Source: Rhodospirillaceae bacterium (lineage in GTDB: Bacteria; Pseudomonadota; Alphaproteobacteria; SP197). Taken from it: 23,832 nucleotides of DNA. The stretch spans positions 1 to 23,832 of the forward strand of contig JABIUG010000159.1 of the NCBI GenBank assembly GCA_018700655.1, read 5' to 3'. The number at the start of each line of letters is the position of its first letter. Position 1 is the stretch's first letter. The position numbers and the translations under genes are program-made. Below the pieces are notes generated by a model, which was given only the letters and a program-made list of their open reading frames with translations, did not search any database and was not told where the DNA came from. Shown piece by piece: positions 6,919 to 14,215 of the stretch.

Positions 6919-7592
6919 GCCAGACCGATGTGATCGCCAATCTGGCGACGGTGAAGGAAGAAATCGCCATGGCCGCCAGGACGTCCGGGCGTGCGGTCGA
7001 TGCCGTGACCCTGGTTGCGGTCTCGAAAATCCACGATGCCGGTCACATCCGCCCCACGCTGGAAGCGGGTCATCGTGTTTTCGGTGAAAACCGTGTGCAG
7101 GAAGCGCAGGGCAAATGGCCGGGCCTGAAGGCGGACTTTGACGGTGTCGAACTCCACCTGATCGGTCCGCTCCAGACCAACAAGGCCGATGATGCCGTCG
7201 AACTGTTCGACGTCATCGAAAGCGTTGATCGCCTCAAGCTGGTCAACGCGCTGGCACGTGCGATGGAAAAGATCGGACGCCGTCCCGCGTGTTTCATCCA
7301 GGTCAATACCGGTGAAGAAGACCAGAAGGCCGGGTGTCTGCCCGATGAAACCGACGCCCTGGTCAAAGCCGCCCGCGAAGCCGGCCTCGATGTCATCGGA
7401 CTGATGTGTATCCCGCCGTTCGATGAGGAACCTTCGCTCCATTTCGCCCTGCTTGCCGAGATTGCACGGCGCAATGGGCTCGAGCAGCTCTCGATGGGTA
7501 TGTCGGGCGATTACGAGACCGCGGTGACGTTCGGCGCCACCCACGTGCGCGTCGGCACGGCTATCTTCGGGTCCAGATCGGATCACGTTTAG
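6915..7592 (+). CDS. yggS: YggS/PLPBP family pyridoxal phosphate homeostasis protein
   Basis: This 225-residue member of the YggS/PROSC family is a fold-III PLP-binding protein that buffers free PLP and has no known enzymatic activity. The PLP lysine is Lys38 in LVAVSKIHD. GHRVFGENRVQEA follows, then HLIGPLQTNKA, FIQVNTGEEDQKAG and, near the C-terminus, LSMGMSGDYETAV and HVRVGTAIFG, all family landmarks in the expected order and at normal length. The ATG overlaps the stop of sulfotransferase copy 8 by 4 nt. The last codons (from about 7575) and the TAG lie inside a palindromic repeat element, so the C-terminal RSDHV is probably repeat-derived rather than ancestral. Confidence 0.93.
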   Translation: MSQTDVIANLATVKEEIAMAARTSGRAVDAVTLVAVSKIHDAGHIRPTLEAGHRVFGENRVQEAQGKWPGLKADFDGVELHLIGPLQTNKADDAVELFDVIESVDRLKLVNALARAMEKIGRRPACFIQVNTGEEDQKAGCLPDETDALVKAAREAGLDVIGLMCIPPFDEEPSLHFALLAEIARRNGLEQLSMGMSGDYETAVTFGATHVRVGTAIFGSRSDHV

Positions 7593-7636
7593 ACGGAAAC
7601 ACTTCGTGGTTCAGTCTAAACGTTTGAATCCGCTCT
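7575..7636. repeat. palindromic intergenic element, unit A1
   Basis: Exact 10-bp arms ACGTTTAGAC (7585-7594) and GTCTAAACGT (7614-7623) enclose a second nearly perfect 7-bp stem (GAAACAC / GTGGTTC) with the loop TTC. The outer ends AGATCGGAT and ATCCGCTCT are related to the ends of the other units in this window. It has no T-run, so it is not an obvious intrinsic terminator. It overlaps the 3' end of yggS. Unit C1 near 20400 shares most of its sequence. Confidence 0.8.
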
Positions 7637-7648
7637 GTTTCATAGAGT

Positions 7649-7712
7649 TAGAGCAACTTCACCCGATGTGATTGTATCGCGAAGCGATTTGATCACATCG
7701 GGATTTGCTCCA
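7649..7712. repeat. palindromic intergenic element, unit A2
   Basis: The ends are TAGAGCAA and TTGCTCCA. Inside them are exact 11-bp arms CCCGATGTGAT (7662-7672) and ATCACATCGGG (7692-7702), which enclose a third stem ATCGC/GCGAT with the loop GAA. It therefore forms a near-complete hairpin of about 64 nt. It sits directly after A1, separated by a short spacer containing TTCATAGAGT. The spacer and outer ends recur at 20441-20470. Confidence 0.8.
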
Positions 7713-7772
7713 GGCCAAAACCGGCTGCTTGACCCTCTTGCGCCCTCGCGCGATAACGCGGCCAATCTGACA

Positions 7773-7800
7773 ATGGAGTGGTCGCGATGGAGTGGTCCCG
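7773..7800 (+). repeat. 14-bp tandem duplication covering the trpS ribosome-binding region
   Basis: ATGGAGTGGTCGCG (7773-7786) is followed immediately by ATGGAGTGGTCCCG (7787-7800), with one mismatch. Each unit carries an ATG and a GGAG. The second GGAG (7789-7792) lies 8 nt before the trpS ATG and is its likely Shine-Dalgarno sequence. The ATG at 7787 opens a five-codon frame MEWSR whose TGA overlaps the trpS start codon. Confidence 0.7.
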
Positions 7801-8793
7801 ATGAACCGGGTGTTTTCCGGCATTCAGCCGACCGGCAGCCTGCATCTTGGCAATTATCTCGGCGCCCTGAAGCGTTTCGTGGAGATGCAGGACGACTATG
7901 GCTGCATCTATTGCATCGTCGATCTGCACGCGATCACGATGCCTTATGATCCCGCCGAACTGCGCGCCTCGACGCGTGAAGTGACGGCCGGTTTTCTGGC
8001 CGCCGGGCTCGATCCCTCACGCTGCATCGTGTTCAACCAGAGCCAGTGCACGATGCACATGCGCCTGGCCTGGATGCTGTCGTGCCTGACGCCGCTTGGC
8101 TGGCTCAACCGCATGACCCAGTTCAAGGAAAAGGCCGGCAAGAAACGCGACAATGCGAGCCTGGGGCTCTACGGCTATCCGGTGCTGCAGGCCGCCGACA
8201 TCATCGGCTATCACGCCACGCACGTACCGGTCGGTGAAGACCAGAAACAGCATCTGGAACTTGCCCGCGATATCGCAGGCACGTTCAATCATCAGTTCGG
8301 CGTCGAGTACTTTCCCTTGCCCGAGCCGGTGATCACCGGTGAAGCGACCCGGGTGATGTCGCTGCGTGACGGCACCAAGAAGATGTCGAAATCCGACGAA
8401 AGCGACTATTCGCGCATCAACCTGACCGATGACCGCGACACCATCGCCAAGAAATTCCGCAAGGCACGGACCGATAGCGAGCCCGGCGTGACATACGATG
8501 CCGAGAACAGGCCGGAAGCCTCGAACCTGATCACGATCTATGCCGCGTTGGCCGACAGCACGCGCCAGCAGGTGGTCGACCAGTTCGCCAGTGCCCAGTT
8601 CAGCGACTTCAAGAAACAGCTCACCGAACTGGCGGTCGAAAAGCTGGGTCCGGTCGGTGAAGAGATGAAACGCCTGAGTGCCGATCCCGGCCATGTCGAT
8701 GGCGTGCTGCGCGATGGTGCGGAACGCGCCAACCAGATCGCCGAACCGATCCAGCGCGACGTCGAGGAGATCATGGGATTCCTCGTGCCCTGA
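7801..8793 (+). CDS. trpS: tryptophanyl-tRNA synthetase
   Basis: TrpRS charges tRNA-Trp with tryptophan using ATP in the cytoplasm. The 330-residue length is normal for this class I synthetase. The HIGH-type signature is HLGN at residues 15-18 inside FSGIQPTGSLHLGNYLGAL, and KMSKS is at residues 194-198. The insert GYPVLQAADIIGYHATHVPVGEDQ is a characteristic family block. I start at ATG 7801 rather than the in-frame GTG 7792 because MNRVFSGIQPTG is the usual beginning and GGAG lies 8 nt upstream. A short Trp-containing frame overlaps this start codon. The gene is separated from yggS by about 200 bp filled largely by two palindromic units. Confidence 0.96.
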   Translation: MNRVFSGIQPTGSLHLGNYLGALKRFVEMQDDYGCIYCIVDLHAITMPYDPAELRASTREVTAGFLAAGLDPSRCIVFNQSQCTMHMRLAWMLSCLTPLGWLNRMTQFKEKAGKKRDNASLGLYGYPVLQAADIIGYHATHVPVGEDQKQHLELARDIAGTFNHQFGVEYFPLPEPVITGEATRVMSLRDGTKKMSKSDESDYSRINLTDDRDTIAKKFRKARTDSEPGVTYDAENRPEASNLITIYAALADSTRQQVVDQFASAQFSDFKKQLTELAVEKLGPVGEEMKRLSADPGHVDGVLRDGAERANQIAEPIQRDVEEIMGFLVP

Positions 8794-8898
8794 ACGGATT
8801 GCTGTGATGCTCAAAACAGGTTTGGCGGGCCGATCGCCGGTTGACTTGGGGTCTGGGCGAACGAAGATGAAAGCGGGCCTGATCTGAATTTGTAAGGT

Positions 8899-8948
8899 AG
8901 AGCAGCTTCACTCATTCGGATTAAATCAATCCGAACGGGATCTGCTCT
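8899..8948. repeat. palindromic intergenic element, unit B
   Basis: The ends AGAGCAG (8899-8905) and CTGCTCT (8942-8948) are exact inverted repeats. The core TTCGGATT/AATCCGAA is another exact 8-bp inverted repeat around the loop AAATC. The architecture matches units A, C and E, but the core sequence is different. The element ends directly before GGGAAGG, the likely Shine-Dalgarno sequence of the downstream hydrolase gene. The rest of the gap from 8794 shows nothing I recognise. Confidence 0.75.
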
Positions 8949-8961
8949 GGGAAGGTAGAAC

Positions 8962-9852
8962 GTGCCCGGTAGCGCAACTGACACCGAACCGGTCGCGACC
9001 TTCGACCAGAAGGTCGATGCCTGGATTGTTGACGATGCCGAGGCCTGCAAGGCCTTGCTGGTGCACGATTCGCTCGTGCCGCCACCCTATGCAGAGCTCT
9101 ATGCCGAGCTCACTGCGATGTTTTCGGGACGACTCGCAACCCGGTTGATGGCTGAAGTGACGCCCGGGACCTACCAGCGGAGGGTAATCTCGCCTTCTGC
9201 CCTGTTTTTCACTGACCCCGGCTTCCCGACCAAAGACAAGACGCTTGTTCTGGCCTTTGCCGGCCGGCAACAGCGCCTGATGATTCCCAACGTCCTGTTC
9301 CTGCAGGGCCTATCGGCAAAGCACTACGATATCGTGTTGCTGAGCGACCCGAGCCAGCATCATTTCAAAAAGGGCTGCCCCGGTTATGCCGACAGCTTTA
9401 TGGGTCTGGTCAACGCGCTTGAGCGCGATATGCCACGTGCGAACTATCGTCGCACCGTGGCGTTCGGGGTCAGCATGGGCGGCCTGCCGGCGATCCGCTA
9501 TGCCCTGGTAACCGGTGTCGAGCGCGGCATCTGTGTCGGCGCCCGGGCATCATGGGATATCTATCGCCTGTTGATCGGTGATGCCCCACCGCATTTTTAC
9601 GATCCGATCTGTGCCTGCAGCAAGCTGGACCACCCGGGCCTGGTGTTTGTCTATGGCGCCGACAACGAAAAGGACCGGGACCAGGCGCGTGACTTCAGCA
9701 AACTGCTGGGGGCACAGACGGTCGAGGTTCCAGAGGTCAGCTCCCACAACATCCTGGCGACCATGCTGGAATCGCGAACCCTGGGACCTTTCCTCGATCA
9801 GCTCTTCCGTGCAAAGGCCGCCCGTTTTGCCTGGTCGGTCGCGCACGGCTGA
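8962..9852 (+). CDS. alpha/beta-hydrolase-fold protein of unknown substrate
   Basis: This 296-residue protein starts at GTG 8962, supported by GGGAAGG (8949-8955) 6 nt upstream. The nucleophile elbow GVSMGG places Ser171 as the likely catalytic serine. VFVYGADNEKDRDQ gives Asp234 as the probable acid, and VSSHNILATM gives His262. Order and spacing fit an alpha/beta-hydrolase triad. The N-terminal ~75 residues form a separate region with no match I recognise. No signal peptide or membrane segment is seen, so it should be cytoplasmic. I cannot assign a substrate; esterase, thioesterase or a polysaccharide-associated role are all possible. It converges on trmB with a 23-nt gap. Confidence 0.75.
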   Translation: MPGSATDTEPVATFDQKVDAWIVDDAEACKALLVHDSLVPPPYAELYAELTAMFSGRLATRLMAEVTPGTYQRRVISPSALFFTDPGFPTKDKTLVLAFAGRQQRLMIPNVLFLQGLSAKHYDIVLLSDPSQHHFKKGCPGYADSFMGLVNALERDMPRANYRRTVAFGVSMGGLPAIRYALVTGVERGICVGARASWDIYRLLIGDAPPHFYDPICACSKLDHPGLVFVYGADNEKDRDQARDFSKLLGAQTVEVPEVSSHNILATMLESRTLGPFLDQLFRAKAARFAWSVAHG

Positions 9853-9875
9853 TTCCAGAGCCCGATCGGTTCAGG

Positions 9876-10586
9876 TCAGCCCGTGCGGGGTTTCCGGCGA
9901 AAGGTCAGGAACACCGGGGGGCGCCCGGCAGCTCTCGCCTTGGCCTCATAACGTGTCTCAGGCCAGTCAGCGGGACGGTCGCGCCAGTCGCCGGGGCGTT
10001 GTGCGGTCCAGACGAGATCGGGATGAGGCCAGACGGCCGCCATCATCCAGCGGGCATAGTCCATGATGTCGGTCGCCAGACGCAGCTCTCCACCATCGAT
10101 GAGAAGATCGCAGAAACGGTCTGCCGACCATGGATTGACGATGCGCCGCTTGTGATGGCGCGCCTTGGGCCAGGGGTCGGGGAACAACACCATGATGCGC
10201 TCCAGACTTGCCGCCGGCAGGGCCTCAAGATAGGGCCTGACGTCATTGTCGATGATGCGCACATTGTCGAGTTTGGTGTCATCGAGATGGGCGAGCAGGC
10301 TGGCGACACCGTTCAGGAATGGTTCGGCGCCCAGGATCGTGACGTCGCGATGACGGGCCGCCTGCCAGGCGAGGTGTTCGCCGGCGCCGAAACCAATCTC
10401 GAGCCACAGGCGGTCACGTCCGGCCTGGGGGCCTTTGAGATCAACGCCACCCTGCGCGTCGATCCGGGGGCGCAACCCGGGCAGGACCGAATCGACCAGA
10501 ACCTGGCGGCGGGCCGAAAGGTCGTGGCCCTTGCGCCGGCCATAAAGCCTGCGATCGGAACCCGTTGCGGGGCCTGAATCGTTCAT
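9876..10586 (-). CDS. trmB: tRNA (guanine-N7-)-methyltransferase
   Basis: TrmB methylates N7 of G46 in the variable loop of many tRNAs using SAM. The 236-residue protein has the SAM-binding motif LWLEIGFGAGEHLAW and the family signature VLFPDPWPKARHHKRR, followed by NPWSADRFCDLLIDGGEL and LATDIMDYARWM. A basic N-terminus (RRLYGRRKGHDLSARRQ) precedes the core, as usual. The ATG is at 10586. It lies 42 nt downstream of metK on the same strand and is probably co-transcribed with it, which pairs a SAM consumer with SAM synthesis. It ends tail-to-tail with the hydrolase gene. Confidence 0.95.
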   Translation of the reverse strand: MNDSGPATGSDRRLYGRRKGHDLSARRQVLVDSVLPGLRPRIDAQGGVDLKGPQAGRDRLWLEIGFGAGEHLAWQAARHRDVTILGAEPFLNGVASLLAHLDDTKLDNVRIIDNDVRPYLEALPAASLERIMVLFPDPWPKARHHKRRIVNPWSADRFCDLLIDGGELRLATDIMDYARWMMAAVWPHPDLVWTAQRPGDWRDRPADWPETRYEAKARAAGRPPVFLTFRRKPRTG

Positions 10587-10628
10587 GACAACCCTGCATC
10601 GTTCGGGCTAGAGGCGCCCGCCCGAACC

Positions 10629-11795
10629 TTAGCCGGCGGCGCTTTTCAGGGCATCGACCAGATCGATCTTTTCCCAGGAGAACCCGCCATCGGCCTCGGG
10701 CTCGCGGCCGAAATGACCGTAGGCCGCGGTGCGCTCGTAGATCGGACGATCAAGCTGGAGCTGGTTGCGGATACCGCGCGGCGTCAGATCCATGACCTGA
10801 CGCAAGGCGTCTTCCAGTCTGGCTTCGTCGACCTGGCCGGTGCCGTAGGTATCGACGTAGACCGAAAGCGGGTCGGCCACGCCGATCGCATAGGAAAGCT
10901 GAATGGTGCAACGTTCAGCCAGGCCCGCGGCAACAACATTCTTGGCGAGGTAACGCGAGGCATAGGCTGCCGAACGGTCGACCTTGCTGGGATCCTTGCC
11001 AGAGAATGCTCCGCCGCCATGGGGCGCTGCGCCGCCATAGGTGTCGACAATGATCTTGCGCCCGGTCAGGCCGCAGTCACCATCGGGACCGCCGATCACG
11101 AAATTGCCGGTCGGGTTCACATAGAAGGTCTCGTCGGGGCACATCCAGCCATCGGGCAGAACCTCCTCGACATAGGGCCGCACGATTTCCTTGACCTGAT
11201 CCTGATTGAGGCTGGCATCGTGCTGGGTCGAGACAACCACCGAAGTGGCGCGCACGGGTTTGCCGTCCTCGTAGGCCAGGGTCACCTGACTTTTTGAATC
11301 GGGCGCCAGAAGCGGCTCGGTACCATCGTGGCGGACATCGGCCAGGCGTTTGAGAATCTGGTGTGACAGATGGATCGGTGCCGGCATCAGTACACTGGTC
11401 TCACGGCAGGCGTGTCCGAACATGATGCCCTGATCGCCGGCGCCTTCGGCCTTGTTGCCTGCGGCATCGACACCCTGTGCGATATCGGCCGATTGTTCGT
11501 GAAGGCGGACCTGGACCTCTGCATTCTTCCAGTGGAAGCCGTCCTGTTCGTAGCCGATCGCCTTGACCGCGCCGCGAGCGAGGTCTTCAACCTGCTCGAT
11601 GATCCCCTGGGGACCGCGCACTTCGCCGGCAATGACGATGAGGTTCGTACTGGTCAGCGTTTCACACGCGACTCTGGCACTGGGATCGGCTGCTAGATAA
11701 GTGTCGACCACGGCGTCGGAGATACGGTCACAAACCTTGTCTGGATGACCTTCCGAGACCGACTCACTCGTGAACAGGTAATTGCTTCGGGCCAC
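10629..11795 (-). CDS. metK: S-adenosylmethionine synthetase
   Basis: MetK makes SAM from methionine and ATP. The protein has the standard N-terminal LFTSESVSEGHPDKVCDRISD, the hexapeptide region GAGDQGIMFG, and the ATP/phosphate loop GGGAFSGKDPSKVDRSAAY, over a normal length of about 388 residues. I prefer the GTG at 11795 as the start: AAAGGAGG lies 6 nt upstream and the product then begins (M)ARSNYLFTSESV. The in-frame GTG at 11801 touches the Shine-Dalgarno sequence and cannot be used well. A hairpin ends exactly at that Shine-Dalgarno sequence. The XRE gene upstream is on the same strand with a ~200-nt gap, so metK may have its own promoter. Confidence 0.96.
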   Translation of the reverse strand: MARSNYLFTSESVSEGHPDKVCDRISDAVVDTYLAADPSARVACETLTSTNLIVIAGEVRGPQGIIEQVEDLARGAVKAIGYEQDGFHWKNAEVQVRLHEQSADIAQGVDAAGNKAEGAGDQGIMFGHACRETSVLMPAPIHLSHQILKRLADVRHDGTEPLLAPDSKSQVTLAYEDGKPVRATSVVVSTQHDASLNQDQVKEIVRPYVEEVLPDGWMCPDETFYVNPTGNFVIGGPDGDCGLTGRKIIVDTYGGAAPHGGGAFSGKDPSKVDRSAAYASRYLAKNVVAAGLAERCTIQLSYAIGVADPLSVYVDTYGTGQVDEARLEDALRQVMDLTPRGIRNQLQLDRPIYERTAAYGHFGREPEADGGFSWEKIDLVDALKSAAG

Positions 11796-11807
11796 GATCA
11801 CCCTCCT

Positions 11808-11848
11808 TTGGCGCTGGACATCAAAAACATCTTAAAGATGGGCGCCAA
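11808..11848 (-). promoter_or_regulatory. candidate regulatory hairpin in the metK leader
   Basis: On the minus strand TTGGCGC (11848-11842) can pair with GCGCCAA (11814-11808), whose last bases run directly into the AGGAGG of metK. Between them lies a second stem CATCT-TTA-AGATG followed by TTTTT and a second GATG that could compete for the same CATC. The layout would let an upstream event control access to the metK ribosome-binding site. I do not see the conserved bases of SAM-II or of the SAM/SAH riboswitch known before some alphaproteobacterial metK genes, so the class is unassigned. Confidence 0.4.
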
Positions 11849-11950
11849 CCGACCGGCCGCACCCTGAAACAATGGGTGGCCACGACATGCGCAGCCACGC
11901 TGCCGGACACTCGCCGAAGGCTGCGATGCGGTCAAGATGTTTGGCGATTT

Positions 11951-11987
11951 GCGGCCAGGAAATGCGGACAAAGCCGTTCCTGGCCGC
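11951..11987 (-). terminator. hairpin downstream of the XRE regulator, possible terminator or mRNA-stabilising stem
   Basis: The arms GCGGCCAGGAA (11951-11961) and TTCCTGGCCGC (11977-11987) are an exact 11-bp inverted repeat with a 15-nt loop, starting about 15 nt after the XRE stop. On the minus strand the stem is followed by AAATCGCC rather than a U-tract, so it is not a classical intrinsic terminator. It could stabilise the 3' end of the upstream message or assist termination. Confidence 0.35.
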
Positions 11988-12002
11988 TCTTCGGCGGATT
12001 GA

Positions 12003-12425
12003 TCAGTCTGCGTTCTGCGCGTCTTTCGGGCCGGCAGCCTTGACCAGCTCGAACACCTTGCGGCGAAGGCGGTCATCGGGGATGCGATAATAGGCGCGCA
12101 CCAGTTCGAGCGTTTCGCGTTTGGTCAGGGTATCGGGACCCGACGGATCCTGCGGCGCGTTCGCCGGTGCCGTCGCGCCGCCGCCTGTAGCGGTTTCGGC
12201 GGTCATGTCGTCGAAGAAAAAACTGACCGGCACATCCAGAATCTGCGACAGCTTGAACAGCCGGCTCGAACCGATGCGGTTGGCGCCGCGTTCGTATTTC
12301 TGGATTTGCTGGAATGTCAGGCCGAGGGCCTGGGCGAGTTTCTCCTGGCTCATGCCAAGAAGCGTCCTACGCAACCGGACACGGCTCCCGACGTGGATGT
12401 CAATTGGATTGGGATTGCTTGCCAT
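12003..12425 (-). CDS. XRE-family helix-turn-helix transcriptional regulator
   Basis: This small DNA-binding regulator has 140 residues from the ATG at 12425. I chose that start because it gives the typical beginning MASNPNPIDIHVGSRVR; a longer frame to 12482 adds unrelated residues. The HTH_3 domain spans about residues 10-65: VGSRVRLRRTLLGMSQEKL, then the recognition helix region TFQQIQKYERGANRIG, then LFKLSQILDVPVSFFFDD. A low-complexity Ala/Thr/Gly/Pro linker follows, then a charged C-terminal region (ETLELVRAYYRIPDDRLRRK) seen in this alphaproteobacterial subfamily. Its conserved place between lnt and metK is typical of alphaproteobacteria. Its targets are not known from the sequence. 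The 125-nt gap before it may hold its promoter, but I see no clear consensus boxes. Confidence 0.88.
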   Translation of the reverse strand: MASNPNPIDIHVGSRVRLRRTLLGMSQEKLAQALGLTFQQIQKYERGANRIGSSRLFKLSQILDVPVSFFFDDMTAETATGGGATAPANAPQDPSGPDTLTKRETLELVRAYYRIPDDRLRRKVFELVKAAGPKDAQNAD

Positions 12426-12550
12426 TGGATATGTTTCTTTCGTTTGACCCGTACAGTGTGCGCTCGACGGGATGTGACCCAATCATGTCCTGCAGCAGCA
12501 GCCCCCCATGACTGAACCAAGTGCAAACTGGCCCGAAACCTGACCCGGCA

Positions 12551-14215
12551 CTAGCGCCGTCCGGTTGCGGAACCAACACCACCGTCGCCCACAAGATGAT
12601 GACGTAGCAAGGTCCAGGCCATCCCGGCCATCCCGGCAAGAAGAACGCCAAGAAACGTCCAGTCGCCCCACATGGAGAAATATGTTGGAGCAACAAGGGC
12701 TGCCGGCAGGGTGGTATCGAGCACACCGCGATGTTCCAGCGGCAGGCTGGCTAGGACCCGGCCGGCGCCATCGATCACGCCGCTGATGCCGGTATTGGCG
12801 ACCCGAACCATCGGCAGCCCCTGCTCGACCGCGCGCAGACGCGCGGCCTGGAAATGCTGGTAGGGGCCGCTGGATTGGCCATACCAACCGTCATTGGTGA
12901 TGTTGAGAAGCCATTGCGGACGGCCATCATCGCCAATGATTTCGTCTGAAAAAATCACCTCGTAACAAACCAGAGGGCCAAAAGTAGGCAGATTTCCTAG
13001 GGCCATGACCGTTGGACCCGACCCTGCGGCAAAGTCGGTCGCGCCCGGCGTGATCTTGTCGATCGGCAGGATACCCCGCAGCGGGACGTATTCGCCGAAG
13101 GGAACCAGATGGTGTTTGTCATATGTTTCGACCAGGCCGTCACGGCCGATGGCGAGCAGACTGTTCCAGGGCCGGAGGGGGCCGTTTTCATCACGATCGG
13201 CACGGACGGCGCCGGTCAGGAGGTAACCCTGTGACGGGGCTGCCGCGGCAAGCTGTGCCAGCGTTGTGGGATCGCGTAACAGACTGTAGGGCACAGCCGC
13301 TTCAGGCCAGATGACCAGGTCGGGTTCTTCGCTTGCAGGTTGCGACAGAGTTAGTGCAATTTGCGTCGCAAAATGCGATTGAAACAACGTGCTCTGCCAT
13401 TTATCCTCCTGAGCAATGGCCGGCTGGACCAGCCTGATAACGACATCATCGAGCAACAGCGTGGGGTGGGCCTGTAGCCTGAGAGCGCCCAATCCCCAAA
13501 CAGTTGCAATCAGGGTCACGGCAAAACCCAGACCCGTGAGGCCTCTGGCTCGAGTCAGCGTGCCGTTGCGCGCCATGATCGCGGGCACCAGGGCGGCACA
13601 TAACAACAAGGCGCTCAACAGCCAGGGCCCGCCCCAGGCCGCTGGCTGAATCAGGGCGTCCGACAAGGTGAACGCCGTGCCTACCATATTCCAGGGGAAT
13701 CCGGTCAAGACCCAGCTTCGAAGCCATTCCGCGACGAGCCATGCCAGGCCAAGGGCGACCACCCTGGGGGCACCCGCCGGTGCGGCACGGGCGATCAAGG
13801 CGGCCAGCGCCGGGAACAGGCCAAATCCGGCAGCGATGGCGATCAGGGCAATCGGATAGAGCCAGCCAAACCGCCCGGCATCGACCAGAAGGGCATTGGC
13901 AATCCAGTAGAATGCCGCTGCCGAGAAACCCATGCCGAAGAACCAGCCATCGAACCAGGCGCGCAAATAGGATCTTGCACCGTTCAACAGCCAGGCCAGG
14001 CCGCAGAACCCGATCAGGGCGGCAGGCAACGCATAAACAGGCGGAAGTGAAAGCGCCAGAACAGCCCCAAGGAGACTGGCCGTCAACGCCCGGCGCCAGC
14101 CGCTCAGGCCGGCCAGTGTGCCCGGCAGTCCTTCGAGCGCATTGTGGTGCCCGGGTTCAGGCGCGCGAGGTGGCACGTCGAACGCGCAGACGTTTGATCC
14201 GTCGGGGATCGGCAT
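12551..14215 (-). CDS. lnt: apolipoprotein N-acyltransferase
   Basis: Lnt is an inner-membrane enzyme that transfers an acyl chain from phospholipid to the N-terminal cysteine of apolipoproteins. The N-terminal half has several hydrophobic segments (for example ALTASLLGAVLALSLPP and PIALIAIAAGFGLFPALAAL). The C-terminal half is a nitrilase-like periplasmic domain with the triad Glu305 (WPEAAVPY), Lys367 (YDKHHLVPFGEY) and Cys417 (PLVCYEVIF), counting from the start given here. A final C-terminal membrane helix is present. The start is uncertain. ATG 14215 has GAGG 6 nt upstream but overlaps corC by 59 nt. GTG 14176 would give a shorter N-terminus closer to the first membrane helix. Confidence 0.94.
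   Translation of the reverse strand: MPIPDGSNVCAFDVPPRAPEPGHHNALEGLPGTLAGLSGWRRALTASLLGAVLALSLPPVYALPAALIGFCGLAWLLNGARSYLRAWFDGWFFGMGFSAAAFYWIANALLVDAGRFGWLYPIALIAIAAGFGLFPALAALIARAAPAGAPRVVALGLAWLVAEWLRSWVLTGFPWNMVGTAFTLSDALIQPAAWGGPWLLSALLLCAALVPAIMARNGTLTRARGLTGLGFAVTLIATVWGLGALRLQAHPTLLLDDVVIRLVQPAIAQEDKWQSTLFQSHFATQIALTLSQPASEEPDLVIWPEAAVPYSLLRDPTTLAQLAAAAPSQGYLLTGAVRADRDENGPLRPWNSLLAIGRDGLVETYDKHHLVPFGEYVPLRGILPIDKITPGATDFAAGSGPTVMALGNLPTFGPLVCYEVIFSDEIIGDDGRPQWLLNITNDGWYGQSSGPYQHFQAARLRAVEQGLPMVRVANTGISGVIDGAGRVLASLPLEHRGVLDTTLPAALVAPTYFSMWGDWTFLGVLLAGMAGMAWTLLRHHLVGDGGVGSATGRR

Noticed and set aside
7575..7712. Repeats near yggS as a CRISPR fragment or intrinsic terminator
   Set aside because: The units are self-complementary with different cores rather than regularly spaced direct repeats with unique spacers, and no U-tract follows the stems.
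9999..10577. 192-codon plus-strand frame opposite trmB
   Set aside because: It is antisense to a clear TrmB with its FPDPWPKARHHKRR signature; the frame itself has no motif.
11802..11900. SAM-II or SAM/SAH riboswitch upstream of metK
   Set aside because: The conserved core bases of those classes could not be found by eye. I kept only an unclassified hairpin call; a covariance-model search would decide.
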